NCBI GenBank assembly: GCA_029844215.1 | Contig: JAQGDG010000258.1 | Span: forward strand, 1-64,000 | Direction: 5' to 3' | Source: Przewalskia tangutica | Taxonomy: Eukaryota; Streptophyta; Magnoliopsida; Solanales; Solanaceae | Length of the DNA: 64,000 nt | Part shown: piece by piece, positions 1 through 12,208 of the stretch | Layout of the letters: each line of letters starts with the position of its first letter | Position numbering within the stretch: position 1 is the stretch's first letter | The notes under the pieces: model-generated | What the model was told of the DNA's origin: nothing | Databases searched by the model: none | What the model saw: only the letters and a program-made list of their open reading frames with translations | Made by a program: the position numbers and the translations under genes

Positions 1-330
1 TCGGGATCTCGATAAATGCGTAACAAACCACCGGGCCTGCAGTGCTCTACCTTCACTATGACAACCACGAGCCTTTGGCTGAAGCTGGCGTCCATAACGA
101 GAAGCCCGTCCCACAAATACACGAATCTAGGTAAGTGGTACATCTTGGTCAAACCCCGATGGATAAATGGCAGCGTGTGTTAGCTTCACCAGAACTGCTG
201 CAGAAGCCACCAAAACATCTCTTTGGAACCTGCGGTCGCCTCAAACGCCAGCACCAATGGAGTGCTTTGCCTCAAGGACCCTTGCACCGCGAAGAGGCGT
301 ATCCGCGATGCTCCGAATCAAGGCCCGGAT
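1..330 (-). pseudogene. Integrase N-terminal remnant of element G
   Basis: Minus-strand reading near positions 150-100 gives a residue string resembling the HPGVTKMY block of gypsy integrase zinc-binding domains. Near 50-1 it reads EHCRPGGLL, matching the VEHQRPGGLL linker that follows the HHCC zinc finger in this lineage. The cysteines of the zinc finger are not clearly preserved and frames change several times. The catalytic D,D-35-E core would lie left of the window. Identification rests on two short motifs plus correct position after RNase H. Confidence 0.6.
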
Positions 331-649
331 CTCGAGCATTGCCTCTTCGCCTCGCCAGCGATGGAAGACCGACGCGCCGCGAACTTCTAACGGCTGCTAT
401 CGGGAATCAATCAAGCGGACACGAGGCTGCAGCTTGGCGGTGCGAATCACGAACCGTGTCCTGCTCGCTCTCTGGTAACGCGCGTCGATGAGCCCGTGGC
501 CCTACGACTAAGGCGTACGCCCTGACATTGGCGCTTCCCGGGTGAGTGCAGGATATCAACATGCGTAATCCTTAACGCAACTCTAACCACGGCGTCTGCG
601 TCGTAGTTCGGCTCCTGCACTGCAGTGAAAGATATCTTTGGAGGCTCTT

Positions 650-1005
650 GTGAGTGCAGCCAAAATATCCCGTGAACCCGAAGTACAAATAATGCCTCGG
701 ATATTCGGCGATGAGATCACGTTTGCCCGACTCAATCATGGGTGGGGTAGTTCACTCTGCGTGATGTTTCTAACCGATCCGGTGGTCGGGATCGTATGTC
801 GCTCATAACGCGCTGCATCTTCGCGTCGACCACCACCGCTAACCCAGATGCGGCGCGTCCATGATACCGCAACATGTATCCCATGCGGACCCTGCGGAAG
901 AGTAAGAAGCGAGGCGATCGTCGGTCTGCTGACTTCAGCAATGGAAACCACTGCTCACAAACATGGCGATCCGGTCGAAACAGGCGCATACAAAGTCGGC
1001 CCTAG
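650..1005 (-). pseudogene. RNase H remnant of element G
   Basis: The minus-strand reading ends with a segment containing RRVNYPTHD near 760-735. This corresponds to the KNYPTHDLELAA block of gypsy RNase H, preceded by a degenerate version of the GCVLMQ...IAYASRQL stretch. RNase H removes the RNA strand during reverse transcription. The catalytic acidic residues cannot be assigned with confidence because of frameshifts. The domain lies directly between RT and the integrase remnant, as expected. Confidence 0.7.
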
Positions 1006-1039
1006 TCGATGCGATCGCGAAGAGATAGAAGCAAACTTC

Positions 1040-1945
1040 TCCACTGAACCCCGTAGATAATATCATGCCAAAGTGCCAAGCTTCGCCGAACCTGCTGTGA
1101 CCGGAGTGGTAGGTGCAAACCAGAAGTCACATGTGCCTCGATCTTGGCGTATCATTTCCGAATGATGCCATCCCGACCCGTGATATACTGACATACTGTG
1201 AAAGTCAGCAGAAACTCACATTTGGAAAACTTGGCGTGCATTGCTAGTCGACTATAAGCTGGCGGCCACGATCCTCAAATGCTCACGCTATGCTACTGCT
1301 CTGGCGAGAATAAGCGAATATCGTCAATGAACACTATCACAAGCGTGTCGAAAAATGGTATGAACACTTTCGGTTGCATCAAATCCATGAATACGCCGGG
1401 CATTGGTCAACCAAAAGACATGACCCTGAACTCATAATGCCGTGCGGGTCGGAATGCGATCCTAGGGACATCCGCCTCTCGACGAACACGATGATAGCGA
1501 CGCAGATCAATCTTGGAGAAACATCTCGCAGCCATGGCGGTCGAACAAATCATCAATCACGGGAAGGGTATCTGTTCTTAATGGTCACCTTGTTACACGC
1601 TGTAATCAACACACATGCGCGACGTCGTCCTTCTTAACTACGAACAATGCGGCTCACGGGAAAACACTAGGCTGATGAAGCCGCTTCTCCGACAAATCCC
1701 TAAGCTGATCCTTCAACTCTCTCAACTCGGCGAGGTGCCATTCGTATGGCGGAATGGAAATAGGCGAGTGTGCAGCAATATGTCGATAGAAAACTCAATC
1801 TCCTCTCGGGAGGATGCGAGGTCGTCTGGAAACACGTGCGGGAACTCTACGACGGCTGGGCCAGCGGAAAATCTGGTACCCTTGATATCAAAAGATTGCA
1901 CGAGCGAGATGGTAGATATACCCTTACGCACTATCTTCTAGCCGG
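1040..1945 (-). pseudogene. Reverse transcriptase remnant of element G
   Basis: Minus-strand reading shows the lead-in VVEFPHVFPDDL (about 1880-1830), the AELRELKDQLRDL linker (about 1740-1690), FSKIDLR (about 1520, RT motif A) and VMSFG with VFMDLM (about 1410-1375). The catalytic VIVFIDDI box is intact at 1340-1317. These are the standard RT blocks of Ty3/gypsy pol in correct order. At least four frame changes and a stop interrupt them. Past 1300 the reading continues as a degraded connection domain towards RNase H. Confidence 0.85.
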
Positions 1946-2099
1946 GTAGGAAATAAACCTACCTCGGCGTCGTACTCCCTCCCACTCAACAATGCCTCAC
2001 TGAAGCTGGAACCGTACTACTCTCTCTCAGTCTACATTGGCATAGCAAGCTAGCTAATCCATCCCATGATCACGTCGAAGTCAATCATCTCCAACTCTA

Positions 2100-2576
2100 T
2101 CAAGTCGGCTGGGGTCGCCCGTAAATGATCACGGGACAAGCTACATGCCGTAGAGCTACCGGCGAATCACCGGCTGGCGTAAATTTACCTCGAAAGGGTC
2201 TATGGACTCGGGCTGCATCCACTATCCTACTAGCGACAAGGGAGATATATGGGGCCAGTAGAACCGGATCTATCAAAGCATACACATCAAACCAGCCCGA
2301 TAAGGTACGCGCGGCGACATCGGTGAGGCCTCCGCTCGTCGGTGGACAAGCATAAATGCGGTTCGAGGACGCTAGAGTGGACCGCGCCACGACCTCTGCC
2401 GCGACCGCTGGTCCATGAGTACGCCTCCAGGCGAGTATTGTCGAGGATGAAGAAGCGACAACAGACCACATGGCGGGCCCTACTACGGCGCAGCTCGGTC
2501 GGACAAAGCTCGCGAAATGACCTGCTGGCGCCGCAGTATAGCAGCTCGGTCTGACTCCCAGAATGGTATCTACCAC
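2100..2576 (-). pseudogene. Gag zinc knuckle and protease remnant of element G
   Basis: A 158-codon minus-strand frame opens with SCYTAAPAGHFASF, a decayed CCHC zinc knuckle (family form CYxCGxPGHFxRxCP). It then gives SSNRIYA at the gag-protease junction, followed by DVYALIDP...PYIS and FTPAGDS, the aspartic-protease core. The catalytic loop normally reads DPGST; here the residues after DP are altered (DPVLLAP), so the site is broken by an indel. The same segment in element C at 33525-33790 is cleaner and confirms the call. Confidence 0.85.
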
Positions 2577-2579
2577 AGC

Positions 2580-3591
2580 GGGCTGCTGAGCGGACCTCGA
2601 GCAGTTAGCACCCTGCTACGCAAATCCGAAGTCTGGGGCCACTGACACCTTGGCCAGCTCTGGGTGTACCGAAAATAGGTAGGGCGCTCTGCTGGCTGGT
2701 GTGGTGCAAATCTGGACCTGGCGATGCCGCCCTTTGAGGACCACCAGAACCGGCCGTCTTGGCAGCCTGTTGCTGATATCGCTCTGCAGCGGTCTCTACG
2801 CTCCTCGCATCTAGTGCGTGAGCTGCGTACGGGTTATGTCCATTACGCTAAAGGGACACGCATGCAAGACTTCGGCCATGTAATCATCTAGCCCGGTGAC
2901 ATAGCGATGCACCCGGTCCTCATCTACGCTACAGTGCGAGGGACATATCGAGCGAAAGAATCAAACTTCGACATTGTACTCCTTCAGTGCGTCCTCACTG
3001 TCTCGACAACAAGAATCTATCGGCTCGTGCCCTGCACCGTCTGCGGAGGCAAAGTGTGTGAAAAAGGCTCGCAACTCATCCCATACTGCTGGAGGTGCAT
3101 GCTCTCTCGGAAGCTCCCATGAATCAAACGATCATTGCGGTATCACGCAGCCGTCACGAACCGAATGTCACGAACTTCGGTCTGAAGCCACGATCACCCG
3201 CGTAATCCTCTGCGGTGACGGATGAACTCCTGCGGATCATCCTCGACCTCGACCGTAAAACTACGGAGGCTACAACTAAGAAATCCGTAGTCTCAAACTA
3301 TCTGCCTCGGGTGCCTGCGGAGTGCGGCCCGGAGGCTGGAGGCTGGGCGCGCGTCCGGCCTCTCTCGTATCGGGCCTGACTTTGCCAATAGTGGGCCGTC
3401 TCGCTTGTACCCTAACTCCTCCGCCCGGTGTGGGGCGGGAGGTGTGGGTGCCTTAGTCTCTCTTTGGGGCGGCGTCATAGAACTTCGCCGTCTCTGGTAT
3501 AGGCCCGGGCACAGGCCCTCGTGACTCACAGGTGTCTGCTAGCGACTCCGCTGCCTTGCCGCCACGGGCGGGTTGCACTACGTGGAGGCAT
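2580..3591 (-). pseudogene. Gag remnant of element G
   Basis: Gag starts at the ATG at 3591 (MPPR...), the same start used by the gag of C, D, J, M and N. Downstream on the minus strand the frames break repeatedly, but the RSEDDPQEFIRH-type block is recognisable near 3250-3200. Gag forms the virus-like particle that packages element RNA. The reading frame is lost within the first 30 codons, so no Gag could be made from this copy. Confidence 0.8.
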
Positions 3592-3777
3592 AGCACACAG
3601 AAAGGAATCGTTGAGGGTCCAACCTATAACCACAGTTTCTAAAGCACGATCTCGGAATGGAAGAATGGAACCAATCCTAAATATCCTATAGCCTCGCGAT
3701 TATTGGTGTGGTGCCGCGACAATCGATGTCAAGACTTCTACTAGATACGGTCTGTAGACACTTTCCGAGGATTAATC

Positions 3778-3789
3778 GCTCGATACTGC
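3778..3789 (-). other. Primer-binding site of element G
   Basis: The reverse complement of the bases just inside the 5' LTR resembles TGGTATC-GAGC, the site that pairs with the 3' end of initiator tRNA-Met. Here it reads GCAGTATCGAGC, so the first bases are altered. The same site is better preserved in J, N and M. Confidence 0.75.
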
Positions 3790-4379
3790 TTTTGTCACGA
3801 CGTTCGGGGCGTGGTAGTGCCTCTGGGGCACCCAGTAGCCATACATCGAGTAACCCGGAAATATAAACGAGACGAAAAGCGATTTATAAAATAAGACCAC
3901 AGTTTATGTAAGCGTCGCCTTTCGGCATATATAAATAATCAAGTTTTGCGATTATATCCCAACCGTACAATAGTACTACTGACCTCTGGAAGTAACAACT
4001 ATGGCGGGACGAGGCCGCCATACCGACTGTATACAAAACTATCTACAATACTGGAGATCATGCCCAAAAGTAGAGCCTCGGAGAAGATGGAGCTCACGAC
4101 AACGCCTTGAAAGATCCTAAGGATGCGGATCTAGCACTTTGCCTTTACTGCGGCATGAGCGGCCCCCGAAGGAGGTTATGACAACGGTACGTGAAACTTG
4201 ATAAAGTACTTTAAATGAAATCATATCATTTAAAACCAATTCACAAATAGAATGAAACAACTAACGAATGCACATAGTGCCATCACAAACAACAATGGTA
4301 ATAGGAAAGCGTAACGAGTCTATTCTAGGCGCGAATGATCGAAGCAAGGCAATCGCCCATAGTATCGTGCGTGCCTAGT

Positions 4380-4620
4380 CCTGGACTTCCGTAGTCATGG
4401 AGTCACACACTGCACGCACGAGGTATTCCGCGTCGGGGCAGCTAACCCCGGCGTCCGCTGGGCTCGCGGCCGCGTAGCCTCAAAAGCGCGTAGTCTCAGC
4501 GGATCGCATAGGAATCCCCGCGTCGGGCTAAACACCGAATGATCAATCCTGGAGCATACCATCGCTCCGCATAGTCTCACGAACCGCGTAGGCGTATAGA
4601 CCGCGTCGAGGCAAGCCGCG
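4380..4620. repeat. GC-rich degenerate tandem array in LTR G
   Basis: About three imperfect units of 60-70 bp built around GCGTAGTCTCA and CCCCGCGTCGGG. It occupies the same relative place in the LTR as the unrelated arrays of D, J, K, A and M. Confidence 0.55.
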
Positions 4621-5782
4621 GTATAACAATCGAGGGTAGGTGATACGATAACGATACAACGGACTTACCGGGTTAGCAATGTAAGCAGCAAGAATGACCC
4701 CCTTACACAAAGATTTCAAGACACTAACCCGGTAGCATCATAATATGTCTACTTATCACACAAATCTTACTACACTTAACGTAAATCAATACAAGGCTTT
4801 TATAAACAAACAAGTAAATTCCTTTTATCCTTCTTAAGTTGTTATACCTAACTTCCCATAAAGCTAGTATAACTCTTAAGCTTTTGTTTTAAAACCAATT
4901 ATTTATCTTCTGTTAAAAAAATGATTCGATATTCTTTTGAAATGCTTTGATTCTTTATTATTCAGCTTAAGCTTAGGCATTCTGTAAGTATTATTCGAGC
5001 TTAAGCGCGAGGCATTCTGTAAGTATTATTCAGCTTAAGTCAAAGACATTGCCGTAGTTATTATTCATTAACACGTGTACGCCTACCGTACTATATATAT
5101 ATTGTAAAATATCATGCTTTAGGAGGAATCACATACCTTCAAATGAAAACCACCGCCAAGTCAATATGTCGCGCGCGAGAGAGTCACCATAATAGTCACG
5201 CACATCTATCAAAGACTACTCAAGGTCATTCTAAACAGAGGGTTCACAATTTGCGGAAAGTCGGGCAGACTTCCTACCGGTGAGCTATATAAGTTCAGTG
5301 AAAACATTCTATGTAAATTTTTGATTATTCTTCTTTAAACCCTTCTACTTTGTAGTAACAGCTCAATTCTATTCTGTGATATTCTTCTAAGTATTTAATA
5401 CTTATTCTAATACTACTACAGATGTATTCTCTGAATTCAAAAGAGGTTAGGATTAGTTACCCTGGTAAGCCCAATAATATCCTAGATAAAGTCGCGCTGA
5501 GCAAGGTTTAGCTCCTAAGTTGTGCGCTCAGAGCTCAGAAACCTTAGAAGTTCTTACAACTTCTACAAAGGACTAAGGGATTTGGGCTAGGGTATTTTGG
5601 GCATTATAACAATACTAGAAGACAACTTTCTACCAGGAGGGGTAGATTTCGGCTAGGGAGTGGGCCTCGGCCAAACTCACTCAAAGCGGGAGAGGTGTTG
5701 GACGAAAGGCTAAGGGAGAGGAGAGGATTTTTAGACTTGGAAGATAACTTTGTGGATGAAGAACTCTTCATCTTTAAGGGGG

Positions 5783-5790
5783 TATTTATA
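5783..5790 (-). promoter_or_regulatory. Predicted TATA box, LTR G
   Basis: TATTTATA (TATAAATA on the minus strand) in the context GGGGGTATTTATAGG, conserved at the same place in the LTRs of this family. Transcription of the element would start about 30 bp further on along the minus strand. Confidence 0.6.
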
Positions 5791-6192
5791 GGTCAAGAAG
5801 TGGCCAACCAATGGCCAAGATTAAGACAAGTGCAAGGCAAGTGTAGGGTGAAGATTTACTCCACACAAATATCCTACCAACTCTTTGACTTGTGCACAAG
5901 GCACAAAAAACGTGCACTTCCTCTCCAATTTCGTCCAATGGACGATTCAAGTCCATCAATGGGAGGGTGCCAAGTGTCGCCCTCCCGTTGGTCCAAAATG
6001 TTTCGCCTCTGAAAAATCCGCAAAAATTAGTAATGGCATAGCGAATTTTCCCTACGAAGCCGTGGAAAGCGTTTTCGGAAAACGATTCTTTTAATGAGTT
6101 GTGTACAAAAAAAACGTCCAAGGCTAACTTTAAGGCCAAACTTTTTGTACGTATTCCCTTACGTACATACTCTGGAAATACGGGGTATAACA

Positions 6193-7805
6193 CTAACTTT
6201 CCATAAAGCTAGTATAACTCTTAAGTTTTCTAAAAAAAATCAAGTATTACCTCTTCTTTCAAAATGATTCAAAAATCTTTTGAAATACTTCAAGTTCTTT
6301 ATTAACACATAACAAGCCAGTTATTGTTCAAATCAGTTACCTTTTAAAAGCCACAAGTATTTTCTTACCAACATAAAGTCAAGATAACCAACTTCCCATA
6401 AAGCCGTTATAACACTTTATGTTTTAAACCAATCAAATACATTTAGCACAATACGTCTGCATCTTACATAGTTCACACATATCATGCTAGAAGATATAGG
6501 AAGAGGTTCACATACCTCGCGACAGTATCGACTAATAGCAAAACGCTCAAGTACTTCCAATCACGGGCTACTCCTTTAAGCCAAGTAGATCGCGCCACAC
6601 GTGGTACTTCAACCTATAAGGCCACAAGGCGCTATTAACATTTAGATCCCTTCGTAGAACATTCTACGTAAAATTCGTGACCTCCCCAACAACGTAAATC
6701 TCCTCCTCTATCGAGGCCGCTATCAAGCCAACCGGGGTTTGCATCTAACCTGACGTGTACGATTCTACTACCAGAATGCTACACAAGTCTATTGTAATAC
6801 ATTCTATGTAATTACATTCGTTCTCTTCTTTAAATTCGAGCTTAAGTCCAGGACATTGCCACACAATACTAAGTTCATTCATATATAGTATACTTCAACT
6901 ATATATTCTAATAACATCAGATCTCCAATTACAATAGGGGACAAGATAATTACCTCGATAAGCCCATAATTATCCAAGTACAGATGTCGATCCTTAGCAA
7001 TGTTTCGCTCACTCCGGTGCTCCAACCGCTCCAAACCACCCTTAGAAGTTCTAACCAACTTCTATACAATACTCCAACCGACTATGGAGATTTTCCTTAG
7101 GGTTTCGGTTTTGTGGACCAGGGAAGTATAATAGTATTTACGGGCTCTTCAGATAGGTATAACCTTAGAATACAACAATGTATACTGCTAAGGTAATTTG
7201 GGCATTATAACAATACTTTTGAGTATTTCTACCAAGAGGGGGTGTATTATACGAGACAACTAGGCTAAGGGGGTGTATACCATCGACCTACCACTGGGGT
7301 ACTCTGCCATGGGGAAGCTCTCGGCAAGAGGCCTTCTCAAAGGGGACGAGAACTACACTACAAAGGGGGGGAGGATTTAACACTTAGGAAATTTTAGGAA
7401 TGGATGAAGAAGTCTTCCAAAGGGGGGGTATTTATAGATCTAGCAAAGGCCAACCAATGGCCAAGATCTTGCCAAGTGCAAGGCACGTGGAGGGCAGATC
7501 TTGCCAAGTGCACCTTATCCATCTACCACCAAAATATCCTACCAACCCTGACCAAACAATGGCCATTCTGACCCCTTACCCCAAGGTGTTCCAATGAGAG
7601 GGTGACAATCTTGTTGGTCCAAAATGTTTCGTCTCTCGGAAAAATCCGCAAAAAATAAAAATGACATAGCCGGAAATTCCCTACGAAGTGGAAACGCGTT
7701 TAAAAACGACTCTAATCGGGTGTTGTGAACAAAAGAATTGCCAAGCCTAAATCACAAGTTCAAATTTTTCACGCACGCCCCACGTGCATACTGAAATACG
7801 GTATA
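6193..7805 (-). repeat. Partial LTR H, cut by element G
   Basis: Begins inside the LTR at CTAACTTTCCATAAAGCTAG, the position matching about 4850 in LTR G, and runs to a degraded LTR terminus at about 7805. Its remaining part should lie left of element G outside the window. It is followed directly by protease sequence of element C, so H is inserted in C's pol. A TATA box is at 7429-7436. Confidence 0.85.
7429..7436 (-). promoter_or_regulatory. Predicted TATA box, LTR H
   Basis: TATTTATA in the family context GGGGGTATTTATAG, read on the minus strand as TATAAATA. Confidence 0.55.
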
Positions 7806-7977
7806 TGCGATGCGATCCCCTTTCTACTCAATAACCGGATCACCGGGAAACTGGAATCGAACCAATCTGTCTCTAAAGTCAACATTGGCATAACAAGAAG
7901 TCAACCAGTCCATACCCATAATAACATCAAAATCTATCATATCCAGCTCTATCAAGACTGCTAGGGTCTGACGACTA
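7806..7977 (-). pseudogene. Protease C-terminus of element C
   Basis: Minus-strand reading gives LIELDMIDFDVIMGMDWL, then a stretch of the type SCYANVDFRDRLVRFQFPG. This is the end of gypsy aspartic protease, including the IMGMDWL block, and the linker towards RT. One in-frame stop lies in the EWKG position. The upstream half of the same protease is at 33525-33790, separated by the insertion of B. Confidence 0.85.
7973..7977. other. TSD GACTA flanking solo LTR B (left copy)
   Basis: GACTA at 7973-7977 directly precedes the LTR start TGTTATACC, and GACTA recurs at 33525-33529 directly after the LTR end GTGACA. This is a 5-bp duplication as made by gypsy integrases. Confidence 0.9.
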
Positions 7978-8373
7978 TGTTATACCCTGTATTTCCTGAG
8001 TATTTATGTGAGGACATACGTACAAAAGTTCAAGCCTTAATTAGGCATAAGGGACGAAATTGTGCACAACTAGCGAAAAAGATTGTTTTTCCGACGAAAA
8101 ATTTTCCGAACCTTGTAAGGGAATTTTGCGTGTTCAATAATTTAATTTTTGCGGATTTTTCCGAGAGATAAAATATTTTGGACCAACGAGAGGGCGACAT
8201 GTGTCACCCTCAAGTGGACGGCATTGAGGGGAATTAGTTGGCACGTTTTTTGTGTTTAAAAGGTCTAAAACCTTTGGTCAATGTTTGCTAGATATTTGTG
8301 GAGTAGATAGATAAGGTTGCACTTGTCCAAATCTCCTCCCTCCACTTGCTTGAATCTTGACCATTGGAGGTCC

Positions 8374-8381
8374 TATAAATA
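8374..8381 (+). promoter_or_regulatory. Predicted TATA box, LTR B
   Basis: TATAAATA in the context GTCCTATAAATACCCCCC, about 395 bp after the LTR start. Confidence 0.6.
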
Positions 8382-9479
8382 CCCCCCTAAGTTGGAAGAA
8401 TTCTTCATCCACAAAACATTTTCCAAGTCTCAAAATCCCTCCCCTCTCTTAGTAGTTTTTCGTCCAAGTCTCCCCCCCCTCTTGAGTGTTCTAGCCGAAA
8501 CACCCTCCTCATTTGATAGAAAAACCTCTCCAAAGTATTGTTACTATTGTTATACCCCGTATTTTCAGAGTATGTACGTAAGGGCGTACGTATAAAAGTT
8601 TAAGCCTTAAGTAGGCAAAGGGACGAAATTTGTGCCCAACTACCGAAAAGAATTGTTTTCCGACGAAACGTTTTCCGGACCTTGCGAAGGGAAAATTACG
8701 GTTGCGACATTTATTATTTTTGTGGATTTTTCCGAGAGATAAAATATTTTGGACCAACGAGAGGGCGACACTTGTCACCCTCAAGTTGGCGGAATTGTCA
8801 CGACACGTTCCGGGGCCCGTGACTGGTGCCTTACCCCGGGCACCCTAGTGATACAACATCAGAGAAAATCAGCGGAAATAAAAACTTAAACATGAAGAAG
8901 AGATAATATTATAAAACAGGCGATACAAACGGTTACCTTGCAATATAATATATATATACAAATCTTTCTAACCGAATACGCTTTAATCCTTTTTACAAAC
9001 CCCGCCCACAACAAGATTACATGCACTTAAGAGTTTTTATACAACATGACGGACAGGGCCGCCATACCCCGAATGTACAAGAACCTACAACTCGGGGAAC
9101 ATACCAAAAGATAAGCCTCGAGAAACGGCTTCCCAACACGAACCGTGATCCTATGGCGAGGATCAACAACGGTGTACCTCTACTGCGGCATGACGCAGCC
9201 CAAGGAGGTCACATAACAGGTACCAAGTATGTGAAATTGAAAAATATTGTAAATGAAATCATAGCAGTCTATATAAAGCAGGAGACATGTATGATAACCA
9301 AACTACAGTCCATAATAAATAAGCAGTCATGGAAGTCAGGGACTCACGCCCTCAAAGTCATCACTCAAATATAACTATGGGTCTCACGCCTCAACATCAA
9401 TCATGCCGATGGAATACCTTCCTCGCTGCATTTATGATATAATAACACCGAGTACATATGAACACCAAGTCCTACGAGT

Positions 9480-9960
9480 CATAAAACCGTCGGGCAATCG
9501 AAGGCTAACTACGAATACCAAAGCCGTGATCATCAACTGGCCAAGTATGCAGCCAACTACCGGATACTGTGGCTGCACTATCAATACTATACAATCAATA
9601 GTACACCATCAAACCACGGAGCGTCACGGGGCAAGTAAAGCCGACTACGGATACTGAGCCGTATCACGTAATTGACCGAGGCAAGTACGAGGCTAACTAC
9701 CAGATACCAAGCGTCAGATCACGAGACTCCGCCACGGTTAATACGGCAAGTAAGCCGACTACGGATACCAAGGTCGTGTCACGAGGCGACCGGCAATCTG
9801 AGGGCTAACTACCAGATACAGGTCGTATCACGAGACCGTCGCTAAACCGAAGCGGGGAAAGTGCGAGGGCTAACTACAGTACAGGTCGAATCAACGAGAC
9901 GGCAAGTACGAGCCGACCACCGATACCAAAGCCGAATCGGTAGAAACCTCGCGGAGAGCT
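9480..9960. repeat. Tandem array in D 3' LTR, about 50-bp unit
   Basis: Roughly eight degenerate units with the core GGCTAACTACCGGATACCAA and CGTATCACGAGAC. The array recurs at 15225-15690 in the other LTR of D, so it pre-dates this insertion. Confidence 0.75.
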
Positions 9961-11795
9961 AGTCCATGGAATAACACTATCAACGAGGGCGTGCGTGGAA
10001 TTCTCCACACGCAGATGCGTCGAGTAATATCATAACAAATCAGCCACCCATCGAGAGACGCGGTGTTATAGAAATACAACTACTAGCACGACAAGGCTAT
10101 CACACGCAAACACAGGCAAGTTACACACAACTCAAGGTACTTTCATTTTATGCCAAAGTCCAGGTTTTAAACCCCAAAGTACTACGTTCGTTAAATTCTT
10201 TTTAAAAGATCCATTTCTTTTACGAAGATCACCCGATGCCCGTTTTATATAAAAATAGAGTGACTAACATTTTAAGTAAACCAAACAACTTCCGTCTTTC
10301 CTTTTACACCAAAATTAAGACAATACCATGCCTTCTTTTTAGACCAAAACACTTCTCCTTTTAAAGTTAAGTTACCACTTTAAAACCACTGATAAAACCA
10401 TTCTTTTGTTTTCATAAAGTCGTTGTAACTAACTTCCCATAAAGCTGTTATAACACTTTATGTTTTAAACCAATTTAAGACAAAACAATGCCTTTCTTTT
10501 AAACCAAAAACTCTTCAATTTCCTCAAGTCTCTTTTTAGAAATCAAGTTCCTTACTTATTCTCATTTCCGAAATCAGTAAAACATTATTCTTTTAAAAAC
10601 CAAGTACTTATTACTCACGAATGAGGTTTCACACTTCTTATCAACTTTCATAACAATTCAATTAAGTTAAGTCTCTTATCTTTTCAGATTAAGTCTCTTA
10701 ACTTCTAAATCAATGAATCATTCTTTTATCTTTCTTAAGTCGTTATACCTAACTTCCGATAAAGCTAGTATAACCCTTAAGCTTTTAAAACCAAGTATTA
10801 CTCTTCTTTCAAAAAACGATTCTTAATTCTTTTGAATATACTTTCAAGATTCCTTATTATTCAGGCTTAAGTCAAAAGACATTGCCGTAAAACTACGTTC
10901 AGTTAACACACGTACTTCTACCGTACTATATATATATATACATTTAAAATATTATGCTCAAGAGTATAGGAAGAATCACATACCTCGCGACGATTATCGA
11001 CTATTAGCAAATAGCTCCAAAGTACTGTAATCCTGCTAGACTTTTCCACCCTTCGAGTAGAATACGCCACTTTCGCTGATTTCAACCTATAATGGTTATA
11101 CAAGTCTATTAATGTCTAGACTACTCAGAGGATAATTCTAGATACAAGATTCTACGGAAAATTGGGCACTTCTACTGCACAAACTTCACAAGTCTACTAT
11201 AGATACTATGTAAGTACATTCAATTCCCTTCTTATATACCTTCCAGTATATAACTTATACTTAATTCTTATACTTCAACAGTATGTAAACTTTAATTACA
11301 AAAGAAGGTCAAGCGTATTTACCTCGATAAGCCCAAAATTATCCAAGTTTAAATGTCGATCCTGAGCAACGTTTAGCTCCTACTCTGGGCGCTCCAACCC
11401 GCTCCAAACAACCCTTAGAAGTTCTATGCAACTTCTACTTAATACTTCAACTCGCTATGAAGATTTCCTTAGGGTTTCGGTTTGAGACTAAAAGGACATA
11501 AGGTAGTATTTCCGGGCTCTACGTATAAAGGTAACTTTGGAATACTAGAAGGTATAAGGCTAAGGTATTTTGGTATAGTAACAATACTTGGAGAGTATTT
11601 CTGTACCAAAAAGGGGGTATTTTACGAGAACAATACTCAAGAGGGTGGGGTGTACTCGGCCAGGGCCTTCACTAGGGAGGGGACTCTGCCGAGGGCCTCA
11701 CAAAGGTGAGGGTGCTCTGGGCGAGAGCAACAAGAAGGGGAGGATTTCAAGACTTAGAAACATTTGGGGATGAAGAAGTCTTCACAAAGGGGGGG

Positions 11796-11803
11796 TATTT
11801 ATA
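11796..11803 (-). promoter_or_regulatory. Predicted TATA box, D 3' LTR
   Basis: TATTTATA in GGGGGTATTTATAGG; the second LTR of D has the same box at 17548-17555. Confidence 0.6.
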
Positions 11804-12195
11804 GGAAACCAATGGTCAAGATCAAGCTGGGGGCAAGTAGAGGCCAAGATTTGCCAGTGCACCCTGCCCTACCCACAATTCCTCACAAACATTGACCGTG
11901 GATTAGGCCATGAAACATGCCACGAAATGGGCACCAATCGGGCCCACAAACCCGCCCACTCGGGTGACAAGTGTCGCCCTCTCGTTGGTCCAAAATATTT
12001 CATCTCTCGGAAAAATCCGCAAAAATTATAAAAGACATAGCCGGAATTTTCCCTTCACAAGTTCTGTAAAACGTTTTGTCGAAAAACGATTCTTTACGGG
12101 GGTTGTGCACAAAATTTCGTCCTTGCCTAACTTTAAGGTTCAAACTTTTCTACGTACGCCCACACGTACATACTCTGGAAATACGGGGTATAACA

Positions 12196-12208
12196 TTCTC
12201 CCCTCCTT
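12196..12208 (-). other. Polypurine tract of element D
   Basis: Reads AAGGAGGGGAGAA on the minus strand directly before the 3' LTR, the primer for plus-strand DNA synthesis. The upstream GAACATTCGGGACGAATG hairpin-like stretch is shared with A, J and M. Confidence 0.9.

Larger units (their letters stand above)
1..6192 (-). mobile_element. Element G: Ty3/gypsy retrotransposon, right-hand part (pol, gag, 5' LTR)
   Basis: Read on the minus strand, this stretch holds in order a 5' LTR (6192-3793), a PBS, gag, protease, reverse transcriptase, RNase H and the start of integrase at the window edge. That is the gag-PR-RT-RH-IN order of Ty3/gypsy elements. It is the only element here with a recognisable RT. 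Every domain is frameshifted, so it is a dead copy. The LTR end at 6192 is followed by CTAAC inside another LTR (H), which should be one copy of its TSD; the other copy and the 3' LTR lie left of the window. Confidence 0.9.
3793..6192 (-). repeat. 5' LTR of element G (short-form LTR, 2.4 kb)
   Basis: Starts TGTCACGAC and ends GGGGTATAACA, the inverted termini of this LTR family (TG...CA on the minus strand). At 2400 bp it lacks a block of roughly 850 bp found in most LTRs of the window, between the stretch at about 4800 and the LTR end. Solo LTR B lacks the same block. A TATA box lies at 5783-5790. Confidence 0.9.
8796..12195 (-). repeat. 3' LTR of element D (3.4 kb)
   Basis: TGTCACGAC...GGGGTATAACA, followed on the right by the reversed polypurine tract. 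The copy near its start keeps CATCAGAGAAAATCAGCGG, while the second LTR reads CATCGAGAAAATCAG, one of many CAG-site differences between the pair. TATA box at 11796-11803. Confidence 0.93.

Noticed and set aside
5786..6193. 135-codon minus-strand open frame
   Set aside because: Lies in the LTR promoter and leader region, has no domain, and its counterparts in sister LTRs are not open.
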